Shown piece by piece: positions 8,483-16,356 of a DNA stretch of 64,000 bases. Origin of the DNA: Streptococcus suis S735 (GTDB taxonomy: Bacteria > Bacillota > Bacilli > Lactobacillales > Streptococcaceae); contig NC_018526.1 of NCBI RefSeq assembly GCF_000294495.1, positions 1,674,001-1,738,000 on the forward strand. Reading direction: 5' to 3'. Position 1 is the first letter of the stretch, and each line of letters starts with the position of its first letter. Made by a program: the position numbers and the translations under genes. Under the pieces are notes generated by a model that was not told the DNA's origin, ran no database searches, and saw only the letters and a program-made list of their open reading frames with translations.

Positions 8483-8872
8483 ATGACACTTATTTTTGGA
8501 ATTGTGGCGGGGCTGATTGCCTTTGCTATTGGTGGTTTGTGGTATGGTTTGATTTTCCGCGATGCTTGGATCAAGGCTTCAGGCATTGACATGGCTAAGG
8601 TAGAAGCAGATCGTCAGGCTGGCAAAAATGGACAGAAGGAAATGGTGATTTCCCTTGTCATTGAAGTACTGACTGCTGTTGTGGTTATTTTCTTCATCAA
8701 GACCCTCGGTGTTTCACCACTTCATGCAGCTGGTGGCATGGGCGTAATTGCGGTCCTTGCTTCATTGAAAAACTACGTCTTTGAGCAACGTCCTATCAAC
8801 CTCATCCTCATCAACGAAAGCTACAAACTAGTCTGCTACCTAGTAGTCGGTATTCTAGCTCTATTTGCATAA
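8483..8872 (+). CDS. DUF1761-like membrane protein
   Basis: The 129-residue protein has four predicted hydrophobic segments, starting TLIFGIVAGLIAFAIGGLWYGLIF, and a middle DMAKVEADRQAGKNGQKE loop. The WYGLIFRDAWIKASG pattern matches the DUF1761 family of small integral membrane proteins of unknown function. An AAAGGAGA ribosome site lies 7 bases upstream of the ATG. A terminator follows at 8880-8903, so the gene is transcribed alone. Confidence 0.8.
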   Translation: MTLIFGIVAGLIAFAIGGLWYGLIFRDAWIKASGIDMAKVEADRQAGKNGQKEMVISLVIEVLTAVVVIFFIKTLGVSPLHAAGGMGVIAVLASLKNYVFEQRPINLILINESYKLVCYLVVGILALFA

Positions 8873-8879
8873 GTAATTC

Positions 8880-8903
8880 CCTCCTATCCTTAGGAGGTTT
8901 TTA
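8880..8903 (+). terminator. Terminator after the DUF1761 gene
   Basis: A perfect hairpin (CCTCCTA / TAGGAGG with a short loop) followed by TTTTTATTTT is a strong intrinsic terminator. Confidence 0.8.
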
Positions 8904-8946
8904 TTTTATGATACAATAGAAATAGACTAAAACCAAAGGAGCCCTC

Positions 8947-9915
8947 ATGTCCCTCTCCCTCCGCACCATCAAACTGATATTTGCCACCGTTCTGGCTATT
9001 TACCTAGCGACCGTACTGGGCCTGTCTTATACGACAGCGGCAGGCATCATCGCCATTCTCAGCGTCCTCGACACCCGCAAGTCCAGCTTCAAAATGGCCC
9101 GCAACCGCCTCTTTTCCACCCTCCTGGCCCTGACCATAGCAGTCCTGACCTTCGCCCTCTTTGGCTTTGGCATCTGGACCCTGGGCATCTACCTAGCACT
9201 CTACGTCCCTCTGGCCTACCGTTTCAACTGGGAGGCTGGCATCGCCCCATCGACCGTCCTCGTCACCCATCTCTTGCTAGAGCAAGATATTTCGCTGATT
9301 TTTTTGGGAAATGAGCTGACGCTTTTTCTGATTGGGGCAGGACTGGCACTCTTGTTCAACCTCTATATGCCCTCGCAAGAAAAGAAAATCCAGGCCTACC
9401 ATGACCAAGTCGAAGACCTACTCAAGCAGATTCTCCTCCGCTTTGAAGCCTTTCTGCTCAACGGCGACGGACGAAACGAGGCAGAATTGATTACGCAGCT
9501 GGATAAGACCTTGGATGAGGCCCTGAAGGTCGTCTACCTAGACCGCCACAACCAGCTCTTCCAGCAGACCAACTACCAGGTCCATTACTTTGAAATGCGG
9601 GCAGCACAAAACAAAATCTTGCGAACCATGGCAGGAAATATCAACAAGTGTTTACTGGAAGGCAGAGAAAATGTCATCCTGTCCAGCCTCTTCGAGCGAG
9701 CAGCCCAGCAACTGAGCCGAGACAACTCCGCCAAGGAACTGCTCCTAGACATCGAACTATTCCATGCCACCTTCCGCGAGCGACCTCTGCCACAAACAAG
9801 GGAAGAATTTGAAACCCGTGCTACCCTCTTTCAACTCCTGCATGATATGGAAGCTTTTATTCGCCTCAAGGTTGATTTTTATGAAGTCTATAAAGACCAA
9901 GAACCGTCAATTTAA
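8947..9915 (+). CDS. Aromatic acid exporter family / FUSC-like membrane protein
   Basis: The 322-residue protein has an N-terminal membrane domain of about five or six helices (residues 1-145, with LGLSYTTAAGIIAILSVLDTR) and a soluble, helical C-terminal domain rich in charged residues. This is the layout of the DUF939/ArAE family proteins, named after aromatic acid exporters. The substrate is unknown. The base composition is more GC-rich and heavily C-ending compared with its neighbours, which may signal separate ancestry. It starts after AAAGGAG and is convergent with a small membrane gene. Confidence 0.82.
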   Translation: MSLSLRTIKLIFATVLAIYLATVLGLSYTTAAGIIAILSVLDTRKSSFKMARNRLFSTLLALTIAVLTFALFGFGIWTLGIYLALYVPLAYRFNWEAGIAPSTVLVTHLLLEQDISLIFLGNELTLFLIGAGLALLFNLYMPSQEKKIQAYHDQVEDLLKQILLRFEAFLLNGDGRNEAELITQLDKTLDEALKVVYLDRHNQLFQQTNYQVHYFEMRAAQNKILRTMAGNINKCLLEGRENVILSSLFERAAQQLSRDNSAKELLLDIELFHATFRERPLPQTREEFETRATLFQLLHDMEAFIRLKVDFYEVYKDQEPSI

Positions 9916-9926
9916 GCCGACGGTTC
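9899..9926. terminator. Terminator between convergent genes
   Basis: AACCGTC and GACGGTT flank the overlapping stop codons of the two convergent genes and are followed by a T-rich stretch on the plus strand. Confidence 0.55.
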
Positions 9927-10130
9927 TTCTACTTTTCCATGAAATTCATCTGATACTTGGTTGTGCAAATGCACGAAAGATAGGCCCATCATGACTGCAT
10001 TCCCTGCAACTGCAATCATAAATTCTTCCTTGGAAGATACCTTTCCTAGCCAAATGGAGAGGATTAAAATGAGATTGTAAAGAAGGATAGAAAGAGCTGC
10101 CAAACGAATTTTTTTCAGTAGTGTCTTCAT
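9912..10130 (-). CDS. Small two-helix membrane protein
   Basis: A 72-residue protein starting MKTLLKKIRLAALS has two hydrophobic segments, AALSILLYNLILILSIWLG and MIAVAGNAVMMGLSFVHL, and a polar C-terminus. The start was chosen because a strong ACAGGAGGT ribosome site precedes this ATG, while a longer in-frame start would lie inside the neighbouring repeat. I do not recognise a family. Its stop overlaps that of the upstream convergent exporter-like gene by a few bases. Confidence 0.65.
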   Translation of the reverse strand: MKTLLKKIRLAALSILLYNLILILSIWLGKVSSKEEFMIAVAGNAVMMGLSFVHLHNQVSDEFHGKVEEPSA

Positions 10131-10146
10131 AGGAACCTCCTGTAAG

Positions 10147-10323
10147 TGTTGGGAGTGGGACAGAACTCGACCATCCATAGAAGAGTTCGTTTTCCCACCC
10201 CCGCACAGTTGATTAGGTCAGATTTGGAGTGTAAAACACGAACAAATCTGCCAATCAACCACTGCGCTGAGATGTTGACACGAACTCTGAGAAGTGGAAC
10301 TGGGCTTTTTGCCCAGCCTCTTT
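10147..10323 (-). repeat. Dispersed intergenic repeat, copy A (short form)
   Basis: On the minus strand this runs from GAGGCTGGGCAAAAAGCCCA through a central AGTTCGTGTCAACATCTCAG and TGCGGGGGTGGG to a CACTCCCA end. It matches the two longer copies at 17887-18176 and 51001-51291, but lacks the middle segment and some of the terminal third. It stands between the small membrane gene and msmK. Confidence 0.85.
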
Positions 10324-10355
10324 AATAAAAATAACAAGTATTTATGCGTTCTTAA

Positions 10356-10386
10356 CCCCAAAAAACCGCCAGATTTTCATCTAGCG
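10356..10386 (-). terminator. Terminator after msmK
   Basis: ACCGCTAGATG / CATCTGGCGGT-type hairpin on the minus strand (ACCGCTAGAT with ATCTGGCGGT) followed by TTTTTTGGGG lies just past the msmK stop codon. Confidence 0.75.
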
Positions 10387-10417
10387 GTCAGGTGTTTTAT
10401 GAACGATTTTAGAAAGG

Positions 10418-11548
10418 TTAGACAATCGCCTTGCTTGTTTCATCATCAAAGAAATGAGCTTTGTTGAGGTTGAAGGTCAAGCGAACTTTGTCTCCTGGGT
10501 TGTGGTAGTCGCGTGCATCAACGCGAGATACAAACTCTGTGCTACCTACTTTAGAGTAGAGCATGGTTTCTGCACCGAGAAGCTCCGATACAACCACTTC
10601 TGCTTCTACGATGGAAGATGGATAAGTGTCCAATTCCAACTGAGAAGCCTTGATGTCTTCTGGACGGATACCGAGGGTAAATGATTTGCCATTATAGCCT
10701 TTTTCTTCCAAGTGTTTGCGACGTCCTTCTGGAAGCTCCACCTTGAAACCATCTCCAACAAGAACGCCATCTTGAAGCGTAACTGTGAAGAAGTTCATAG
10801 CTGGGCTACCGATGAAGCTAGCAACAAACTTGTTAACAGGGCGGTTGTAGAGCTCTTCTGGGCTACCGATTTGCTCGATACGACCGATTGTACCTGTGCC
10901 TGCTGGGTTTTTAGTTGCAGACATGATAACGATACGGTCTGCCAAGGTCATAGCTTCTGTTTGGTCGTGGGTTACATAGATGGTTGTCGCACCGATACGG
11001 CGGTGGATTTTAGCAATCTCTGTACGCATGGATACACGCAGTTTTGCATCCAAGTTTGACAAAGGTTCATCCATCAAGAATACTTTTGCATCACGAACGA
11101 TGGCACGACCCATGGCAACACGTTGGCGTTGTCCACCTGAAAGGTCAGCTGGTTTACGTTCTAAGAATTCTGTCAAACCAAGAATTTGAGCAGCTTCTTC
11201 TACACGTTTTTTGATTTCATCCTTGCTGTATTTACGCAATTTCAAACCAAAGGCCATGTTGTCAAATACAGTCATGTGTGGGTAGAGGGCATAGTTCTGG
11301 AATACCATGGCAATGTCGCGGTCTTTTGGAGCCACATCATTCATGAGAACGCCGTCGATGTATGCTTCCCCTTCTGTGATATCTTCCAAACCAGCAATCA
11401 TACGAAGAGTTGTTGATTTACCACATCCTGAAGGACCTACAAATACGATAAACTCCTTGTCCTTGATGTCCAAGTTAAAGTCTTCAACAGAGTAGTGCTC
11501 GCTGTTTGGATATTTTTTATAGATATTTTTTAAATTCAATTGAACCAT
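10418..11548 (-). CDS. msmK: Sugar ABC transporter ATP-binding protein, MsmK/UgpC type
   Basis: The 376-residue protein is a carbohydrate-importer ATPase. It has the Walker A motif GPSGCGKSTT near residue 38, the signature LSGGQRQRVAMGRA near 134, Walker B FLMDEPLSNLDA, the switch histidine in YVTHDQTEAM, and a C-terminal TOBE/OB domain (about 235-376) typical of MalK, UgpC and MsmK. In streptococci one MsmK energises several sugar importers that lack their own ATPase. The three-gene transporter at 18.2-21.6 kb has no ATPase gene, so this is its likely partner. The ATG at 11548 follows GAGG; a TTG two codons earlier is the alternative. A cre-like site lies upstream. Confidence 0.93.
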   Translation of the reverse strand: MVQLNLKNIYKKYPNSEHYSVEDFNLDIKDKEFIVFVGPSGCGKSTTLRMIAGLEDITEGEAYIDGVLMNDVAPKDRDIAMVFQNYALYPHMTVFDNMAFGLKLRKYSKDEIKKRVEEAAQILGLTEFLERKPADLSGGQRQRVAMGRAIVRDAKVFLMDEPLSNLDAKLRVSMRTEIAKIHRRIGATTIYVTHDQTEAMTLADRIVIMSATKNPAGTGTIGRIEQIGSPEELYNRPVNKFVASFIGSPAMNFFTVTLQDGVLVGDGFKVELPEGRRKHLEEKGYNGKSFTLGIRPEDIKASQLELDTYPSSIVEAEVVVSELLGAETMLYSKVGSTEFVSRVDARDYHNPGDKVRLTFNLNKAHFFDDETSKAIV

Positions 11549-11585
11549 GTTCAATCCTCGCTTTCTTTGATAGTTTTATTGTAAA

Positions 11586-11599
11586 TGAAAACGCTTTAT
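11586..11599. promoter_or_regulatory. cre (CcpA) site upstream of msmK
   Basis: TGAAAACGCTTTAT is close to the catabolite-responsive element consensus TGNAANCGNTNNCA. It lies 38 bases before the msmK start codon, so glucose repression through CcpA is expected. Confidence 0.6.
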
Positions 11600-11611
11600 T
11601 TTTCTAGGTCA

Positions 11612-11664
11612 AGGTGAACAAAAAGAACACAATCTTTTGTACAAGTTGCACAAAAGACTGTGTT
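11612..11664 (-). terminator. Terminator of the two-component operon
   Basis: On the minus strand AACACAGTCTTTTGT and ACAAAAGATTGTGTT form a long hairpin followed by CTTTTTGTTC. It ends transcription coming from the regulator gene before the msmK promoter. Confidence 0.75.
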
Positions 11665-11746
11665 ACTGAAATAGTTTACTTTCCAAAAATTCAATGAGCC
11701 CTTTGGGATTTTCAGTAGAAAAGGGACGAAGCGATGGGTGGCATTC
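11663..11746 (-). pseudogene. Short C-terminal gene remnant
   Basis: About 26 codons before a TAA read CHPSLRPFSTENPKGLIEF and on to LESKLFQ. This looks like the end of a protein but has no start and is bounded by a TGA upstream. Neighbouring frames carry a similar short match, which suggests a decayed gene between the regulator and msmK. The family is not recognised, and chance is possible. Confidence 0.25.
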
Positions 11747-11783
11747 TCAAAGGCTACAACGCTTTTCTCATCATTAGCTCCTA

Positions 11784-12644
11784 TTAGATACTTAAATCCA
11801 TGATAACCATGTAGCAAACTGCCAAATCCGTCAATTCCTTGAGCTGTAATCCCGTCCAATCAAACCATTTGTCCAAGCGATACTGTAGCGTATTTCGATG
11901 GATATAGAGAGACTGGGCTGCCTTGGTTATGACCGCACCTTCTTGCCAAAGAGCTACAATTTCCTTTTCTAGCTGCTGGTGGGCAATCAAACTAGCAAGT
12001 CCTTCTCTCAAAACGGGGTGGAGTTGACCTGCCCAAAGATAGAGCTGACCGAAGGTAAGCAACCGTGATTGATGGTGGCTGCTTCGCCAATGGTGAAAAA
12101 GGGATTGTTCAGCTTCGATTAATTGCGGCCAAGAGTGTACCAATTTGGCTGGCCAGATTTGCCCTAAAAACAATGTAATTCTCAGACCAAAATCGAACTC
12201 CATGGTAGCAAGGGTGTCACGCAGTATTTCTTTGACGTCAAAAAGAGGTGCCTGATGTAGAATGAACAGGTAATCTTGTCCATTGCCTGTATAGTAGCCT
12301 TGGAGATTGGGGAGGAGTTTGGCCATCATATCAAGCCAGGCTACCTTTCCATCTTCATCGGATACGTGGCCTACATGAGCATGAATAACCTGTAGTTTTT
12401 CCAAGGTTTGTGGAAGAGGACCTCCCCCTTGGAAATAGCGTCCCCAAGGATGACCTTGTTCTGCGCTCGAGTCATTCATCAGCAAGTCAATCAGTTCGAT
12501 TTCTCGATCTGTCAAATCCTTGCGATCGACGGAAAACCAGGTTTGATTAGCCAGAGGCAACTGGATACTTGCTCCGTTTTCTGTCTTTTCAAATACAAGC
12601 CTTCCTTTTGGAAATAGGTGCTGCAATTCTTCCCTTTTGCTCAT
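11784..12644 (-). CDS. Helix-turn-helix regulator of the PucR/CdaR C-terminal type
   Basis: The 286-residue protein ends with a helix-turn-helix of the PucR C-terminal type (VITKAAQSLYIHRNTLQYRLDKW, about 241-263) followed by GLQLKELTDLAVCYMVIMD. This C-terminal domain is found in sugar-diacid and purine regulators. The N-terminal two thirds have no domain I can name and lack the GAF or CdaR sensor signatures. It starts 12 bases after the response regulator stop codon and is the last gene of a four-gene operon (DUF624, kinase, regulator, this gene), which suggests it works with the two-component system on the N-glycan genes. Target sites are unknown. Confidence 0.8.
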   Translation of the reverse strand: MSKREELQHLFPKGRLVFEKTENGASIQLPLANQTWFSVDRKDLTDREIELIDLLMNDSSAEQGHPWGRYFQGGGPLPQTLEKLQVIHAHVGHVSDEDGKVAWLDMMAKLLPNLQGYYTGNGQDYLFILHQAPLFDVKEILRDTLATMEFDFGLRITLFLGQIWPAKLVHSWPQLIEAEQSLFHHWRSSHHQSRLLTFGQLYLWAGQLHPVLREGLASLIAHQQLEKEIVALWQEGAVITKAAQSLYIHRNTLQYRLDKWFDWTGLQLKELTDLAVCYMVIMDLSI

Positions 12645-12656
12645 CTCGCCTCCATC

Positions 12657-13949
12657 TCATTCTGTCTGTAATTGACCGATTTTCTGTCGGTAATTTTTGG
12701 GAGATTCCCCACAAATGCGTTTAAAAATCTTATAGAAGTAACCGACATTTGTATATCCAACTTGAAAACAAATTTCTTCGATTCCCAACTGACTGTTCAA
12801 GAGAAGCTGTTGCGCTACCTTGATTCGCTGATGATTGAGCAATTCTGCAAAAGTATGCCCGGTCTCTTTTTTGATAAGTTGACCTAGGTAAACCGTATTT
12901 AGGTAGAGATGAGCACTCATATCTTTCAAAGACAGTTCCTCTGCAAAGCGTTCACGAACAATCGTAACGACTTCCTGTATATGTGGACTGTAAGTGGAAC
13001 TCTCGGAAATTTTTTTCAGATAATGACAAAAATACTCCATTAGTTGATGTAAATCTCGACTCGCTTCTACCTTTACATAGAAATCTTCCAAGCGCTGATG
13101 GTCTTCTTCATTAAAATAGTAAAACACATCCGACATCATCTGATTAAAAAATTGTTTTGTTAGGTAGACTGCCGGAGTGGTTTCCCGTAATTTATCAGCC
13201 AAATGTGGTAAAACATCAACGATTTTTGCCAATCTTCCTGCACGTAGAAGCGGTTCCATATCTTTATAGAGTTCAGTGGTAGTAGCCGTTAGATCTTCTG
13301 ATAGTTGCTTATAAAATAAGCGCCTCTCTACCTTGTCAATCAACTGCCGTATGGTCATCGTCGGGGTAACTTCTTCTGTATATAGACTACCCTCTGGTCG
13401 ACTTTCTGTCAACTGAAAATAGTAGACTTGATGTAAAATATTTTTTTCACGACAGTAGCCCATTGGGTTTGGAGTCTCTCTAGCGGCAAACCATGTTTTC
13501 TGGGAGTGACTTAAGAACTCACTCGCTGTCAGGGTTCCTGCCAAGAAGCCCTTGGTGTATTCCCTATCTGTCTCTTTCTTCAAGGTTGGTAGCTGTTGGA
13601 GCAGCTTAGCCAGTTCTTGTTTATTGATGGGCTTAAGGAGATAATCCATTGCCCCTAGGGAGATAGCTTTACGGGCATATTCGAATTCTTGAAAACCAGA
13701 CATGATGATAATATGGGTATCAGGCGATTGTTCTTTCATTCGTCGAACCATTTCTAGGCCTGTCATATCTGGCATGCTGACATCGGTTAGGACAAGGTCC
13801 ACAGTATGCTGTGAAAAATAATCCAGCGCTTCTTCGGCATTCTCTGCCGTATAAACAATCTCGACATTGTATTCATGATAAGGGAGAAGATGCTTCATCC
13901 CTTCCAAAATCATATATTCGTCATCAACTACTAACATCTTATGCATCAT
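12657..13949 (-). CDS. yesN: Response regulator, YesN/AraC type
   Basis: The 430-residue protein joins an N-terminal receiver domain (1-120; acidic pair D9 D10, phospho-acceptor D56 in LVLTDVSMP, lysine in LLKPIN) to a poorly conserved middle and a C-terminal AraC helix-turn-helix (about 330-425, with EICFQVGYTNVGYFYKIFK). The start is placed at the ATG of MMHKMLVVDD because a GAGGAG site lies 6 bases before it. It overlaps the kinase gene by 11 bases, so the two are translationally coupled. The pair resembles pneumococcal TCS07 (YesMN), which is reported to respond to host N-glycans. That role is inferred here from the neighbouring glycosidases. Confidence 0.92.
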   Translation of the reverse strand: MMHKMLVVDDEYMILEGMKHLLPYHEYNVEIVYTAENAEEALDYFSQHTVDLVLTDVSMPDMTGLEMVRRMKEQSPDTHIIIMSGFQEFEYARKAISLGAMDYLLKPINKQELAKLLQQLPTLKKETDREYTKGFLAGTLTASEFLSHSQKTWFAARETPNPMGYCREKNILHQVYYFQLTESRPEGSLYTEEVTPTMTIRQLIDKVERRLFYKQLSEDLTATTTELYKDMEPLLRAGRLAKIVDVLPHLADKLRETTPAVYLTKQFFNQMMSDVFYYFNEEDHQRLEDFYVKVEASRDLHQLMEYFCHYLKKISESSTYSPHIQEVVTIVRERFAEELSLKDMSAHLYLNTVYLGQLIKKETGHTFAELLNHQRIKVAQQLLLNSQLGIEEICFQVGYTNVGYFYKIFKRICGESPKNYRQKIGQLQTE

Positions 13950-15588
13950 GCTCATCTCCTCGGGGGAAGACACCTTCAAATAAGATTGAATATGTCACCC
14001 CTTCCCCTTCTTTAGAATCTAATTCTATCTGGTAACGGTCTCCAAAATAGAGAAGTAACCGCTCGTGAACGTTTCGTAATCCGATTGATTGTGACCGATT
14101 TTCTTGCGACAGTTCTCGACTTGCCAAGAGGTGTTTGTAGGCTTCCAGAGTTTCTGCGTTCATTCCCTTACCATTATCTCTGATGAGAATTTCCATATCC
14201 TGTCCATGCTTGAGAGCTTTGACACTAAGCGCATTGTCTTTTCGTTTGAGGTCTACTCCATGGACAAAATAATTTTCTACCAGAGGCTGGATTACAAAAC
14301 GAGGAATTTCAACCCTTTCGCACCCAGGATCCATTTGATAGGCATAGGCAATGGAACGGGGATAGCGGATTTGACAAATGTAGCTATGTTTTTCGCAAAA
14401 TGAAAGTTCTTCTGCCACCGTTGTCATTTTTGCCTGTGTCACACTACTGCGAAGCAAGCTTGAAAATTCATAAATCATATCCCCTAGCTCATCCATCTGC
14501 TTGCTGACTGCATACATACGGAAAAATTCCAAGGTATTGTAGAGAAAATGGGGGTTAATCTGGGCTTGTAAGGCTCGCATATTGGCATCTTTCTGAGCTA
14601 ACTGCAAGCGATAGATGTCTTGAATACTCTGGTCCATAGCATCCAGCATCTGATTGATTTCTGATGAAATAAGATACATTTCCTGCTCTTTATTGTCCGT
14701 CTGTAGACGAAGATGCCTGTCTTCGCCACGAATCTGTTGCATGGTATCAACAATGTCCAGTACTTGAACTTCATATCGTTTAAACACCCTTCTCAGGACC
14801 AGTAGTAAAAGAGCAACGAGACAACTACTTCCTAGAAAAATGATTCCGACTAGGCTGCCAACTTTTTCAATAGCATACTGCTGGTCAACTCCAACTGCAA
14901 TTTGCAAATCCCCACTCATTCGATAGGAGAGCGGAGGTGAGGCAACATCTGGTCGCAGACTATAAAATTCCCGATCCAGAGAATCTTGAACTCTAACGGT
15001 CATGGGGAGATCCGTCTTACGTTGAATATATTGTTCGAGCAAATCCGCATCGATGGTGACATAGATGGTCGCAATACCTTCTGTTGTCGATGGAGAAAAT
15101 AAGGTCATCGAAATACTATGTTGCGGAGCCTTGTAATTTTCGGCCGTGACCTTTTTACCAGACTTTAAGTCAGAGGTAGAAACAAAGACAGTATTTGCAT
15201 CCATCGGAGCAATATCGACTCCTTCTACGAAGGGATAATAGAGATAGAGAGTGCGAACAGAATCCTGCAAGGAAATCCGTTTGACCATCAGGTGTGGGTG
15301 ACTCAGTAACCAGACCTGGTACTGAGAAGGAGATAATTGAAAATAGTGATAAAGGCTGTCTAGACGATCCCTGTCCGTAATGTAGTCTGCTAGATAATTC
15401 CCAACCCGTCCTTGATAATAATCCAACTCCTCTTTTAGACCATCTGCTACTTCCTGTTGAATGCGGATGCGATTGGTATCATACTGATACCAGCTGATGT
15501 AGGAAAGAATACTGGCAAAGAAAATAACAATCCCAATCACTAATAAAGAATAACTTTTCAAAAGAGTATGAATTAAAACTTTTTTCAT
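13939..15588 (-). CDS. yesM: Sensor histidine kinase, YesM type
   Basis: The 549-residue protein has two membrane segments (about 12-33 and 243-266) flanking an extracellular sensor domain of about 210 residues, then a HAMP-like linker, the LytS/YesM-type kinase box QINPHFLYNTLEFF with phospho-acceptor H347, an N box (RFVIQPLVENYFVHG) and a glycine-rich box (IRDNGKGMN). It overlaps the upstream DUF624 gene by 4 bases and the response regulator by 11. A carbohydrate signal is likely because of the adjacent transporter and glycosidases. The ligand itself cannot be read from the sequence. Confidence 0.93.
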   Translation of the reverse strand: MKKVLIHTLLKSYSLLVIGIVIFFASILSYISWYQYDTNRIRIQQEVADGLKEELDYYQGRVGNYLADYITDRDRLDSLYHYFQLSPSQYQVWLLSHPHLMVKRISLQDSVRTLYLYYPFVEGVDIAPMDANTVFVSTSDLKSGKKVTAENYKAPQHSISMTLFSPSTTEGIATIYVTIDADLLEQYIQRKTDLPMTVRVQDSLDREFYSLRPDVASPPLSYRMSGDLQIAVGVDQQYAIEKVGSLVGIIFLGSSCLVALLLLVLRRVFKRYEVQVLDIVDTMQQIRGEDRHLRLQTDNKEQEMYLISSEINQMLDAMDQSIQDIYRLQLAQKDANMRALQAQINPHFLYNTLEFFRMYAVSKQMDELGDMIYEFSSLLRSSVTQAKMTTVAEELSFCEKHSYICQIRYPRSIAYAYQMDPGCERVEIPRFVIQPLVENYFVHGVDLKRKDNALSVKALKHGQDMEILIRDNGKGMNAETLEAYKHLLASRELSQENRSQSIGLRNVHERLLLYFGDRYQIELDSKEGEGVTYSILFEGVFPRGDEHDA

Positions 15589-16190
15589 AAGTAATCCTTG
15601 TCAACTTTCTTATAAACTGGATCAAAGGCATCATAGAGAAACAAGAGCCATAGGACCGGTAGGAAGAAGAATAAAATCAAGGGAAGCTTGAATAGCAAGA
15701 CCCCACAGACGAGACTGCCTAACAAAAATTTGACCAGGGCTTTCCAATCAAGAAAAAGCGAGACAGCCGCCAACTGTAAGCCTGTTTTTAGACTAAATTC
15801 AAAATGTACTTGAAGTTTTAAAAAGAGAGCATAGAGTGCAAAAATATAGAAAAGCCCAAAAGCATTTGTAATAAGAACTGCTGGCATCCACCAGGTCTGG
15901 GGCAATTGAATCAAGAGCCAAATGCCGCTAAATAAAAGACCAATCAATAAGAAGACAAGACCAAGGCCAAGGTTAAGCCGAATAAAATGCTCTTTAAAAT
16001 AGCCAAACGCCTCTCGAAAATTATACTTAGATGCATCCATATGATAGTTATCGTAGAGGTAAACTATCGTTCCATTTGCTGGTGAAATGCCCAGCACTAC
16101 GCCTCCTAGCAATAGAAGAACCAAATAGATGGCACTCAATTTCATGAGGAAGAACAGAAGAGTAAAAAGCCTGTCTAACCACCCTAACAT
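15585..16190 (-). CDS. DUF624 (YesL-like) membrane protein
   Basis: The 201-residue protein has five or six hydrophobic segments and matches the DUF624/YesL family by size, topology and context: such genes commonly sit beside YesMN two-component systems and sugar ABC transporters. Its function is unknown, and an accessory role in signalling or transport is only an association. It is the first gene of the operon that continues with the kinase, with a 4-base overlap. The promoter must lie in 16191-16360, beside the IS110 element. Confidence 0.8.
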   Translation of the reverse strand: MLGWLDRLFTLLFFLMKLSAIYLVLLLLGGVVLGISPANGTIVYLYDNYHMDASKYNFREAFGYFKEHFIRLNLGLGLVFLLIGLLFSGIWLLIQLPQTWWMPAVLITNAFGLFYIFALYALFLKLQVHFEFSLKTGLQLAAVSLFLDWKALVKFLLGSLVCGVLLFKLPLILFFFLPVLWLLFLYDAFDPVYKKVDKDYL

Positions 16191-16356
16191 TGTATATTCC
16201 TCCTTTTTTATCTATTTTATCAAAAAATCGGTGCTTTTCTACCATTTGTCAAGTTCATCAAGGTATTTGACGAAAAATATTTTGTGTCTCGTCATCCAAA
16301 TAAGGAAATTGTTTTATTTTGGACTAAAGTTACGTGTAAAAAGTGCATACAAAACC

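Noticed and set aside
11596..11859. An 87-codon minus-strand frame overlapping the end of the PucR-type regulator
   Set aside because: The first part is a shadow of the regulator in another frame, and only a short C-terminal stretch in a different frame looks protein-like. That stretch was listed as a weak remnant instead.
16191..16356. Possible inverted TTTGTCAA / TTGACGAAA operator upstream of DUF624
   Set aside because: The arms are short and imperfect, and the spacing is wide. It may be chance in AT-rich DNA. No call was made.
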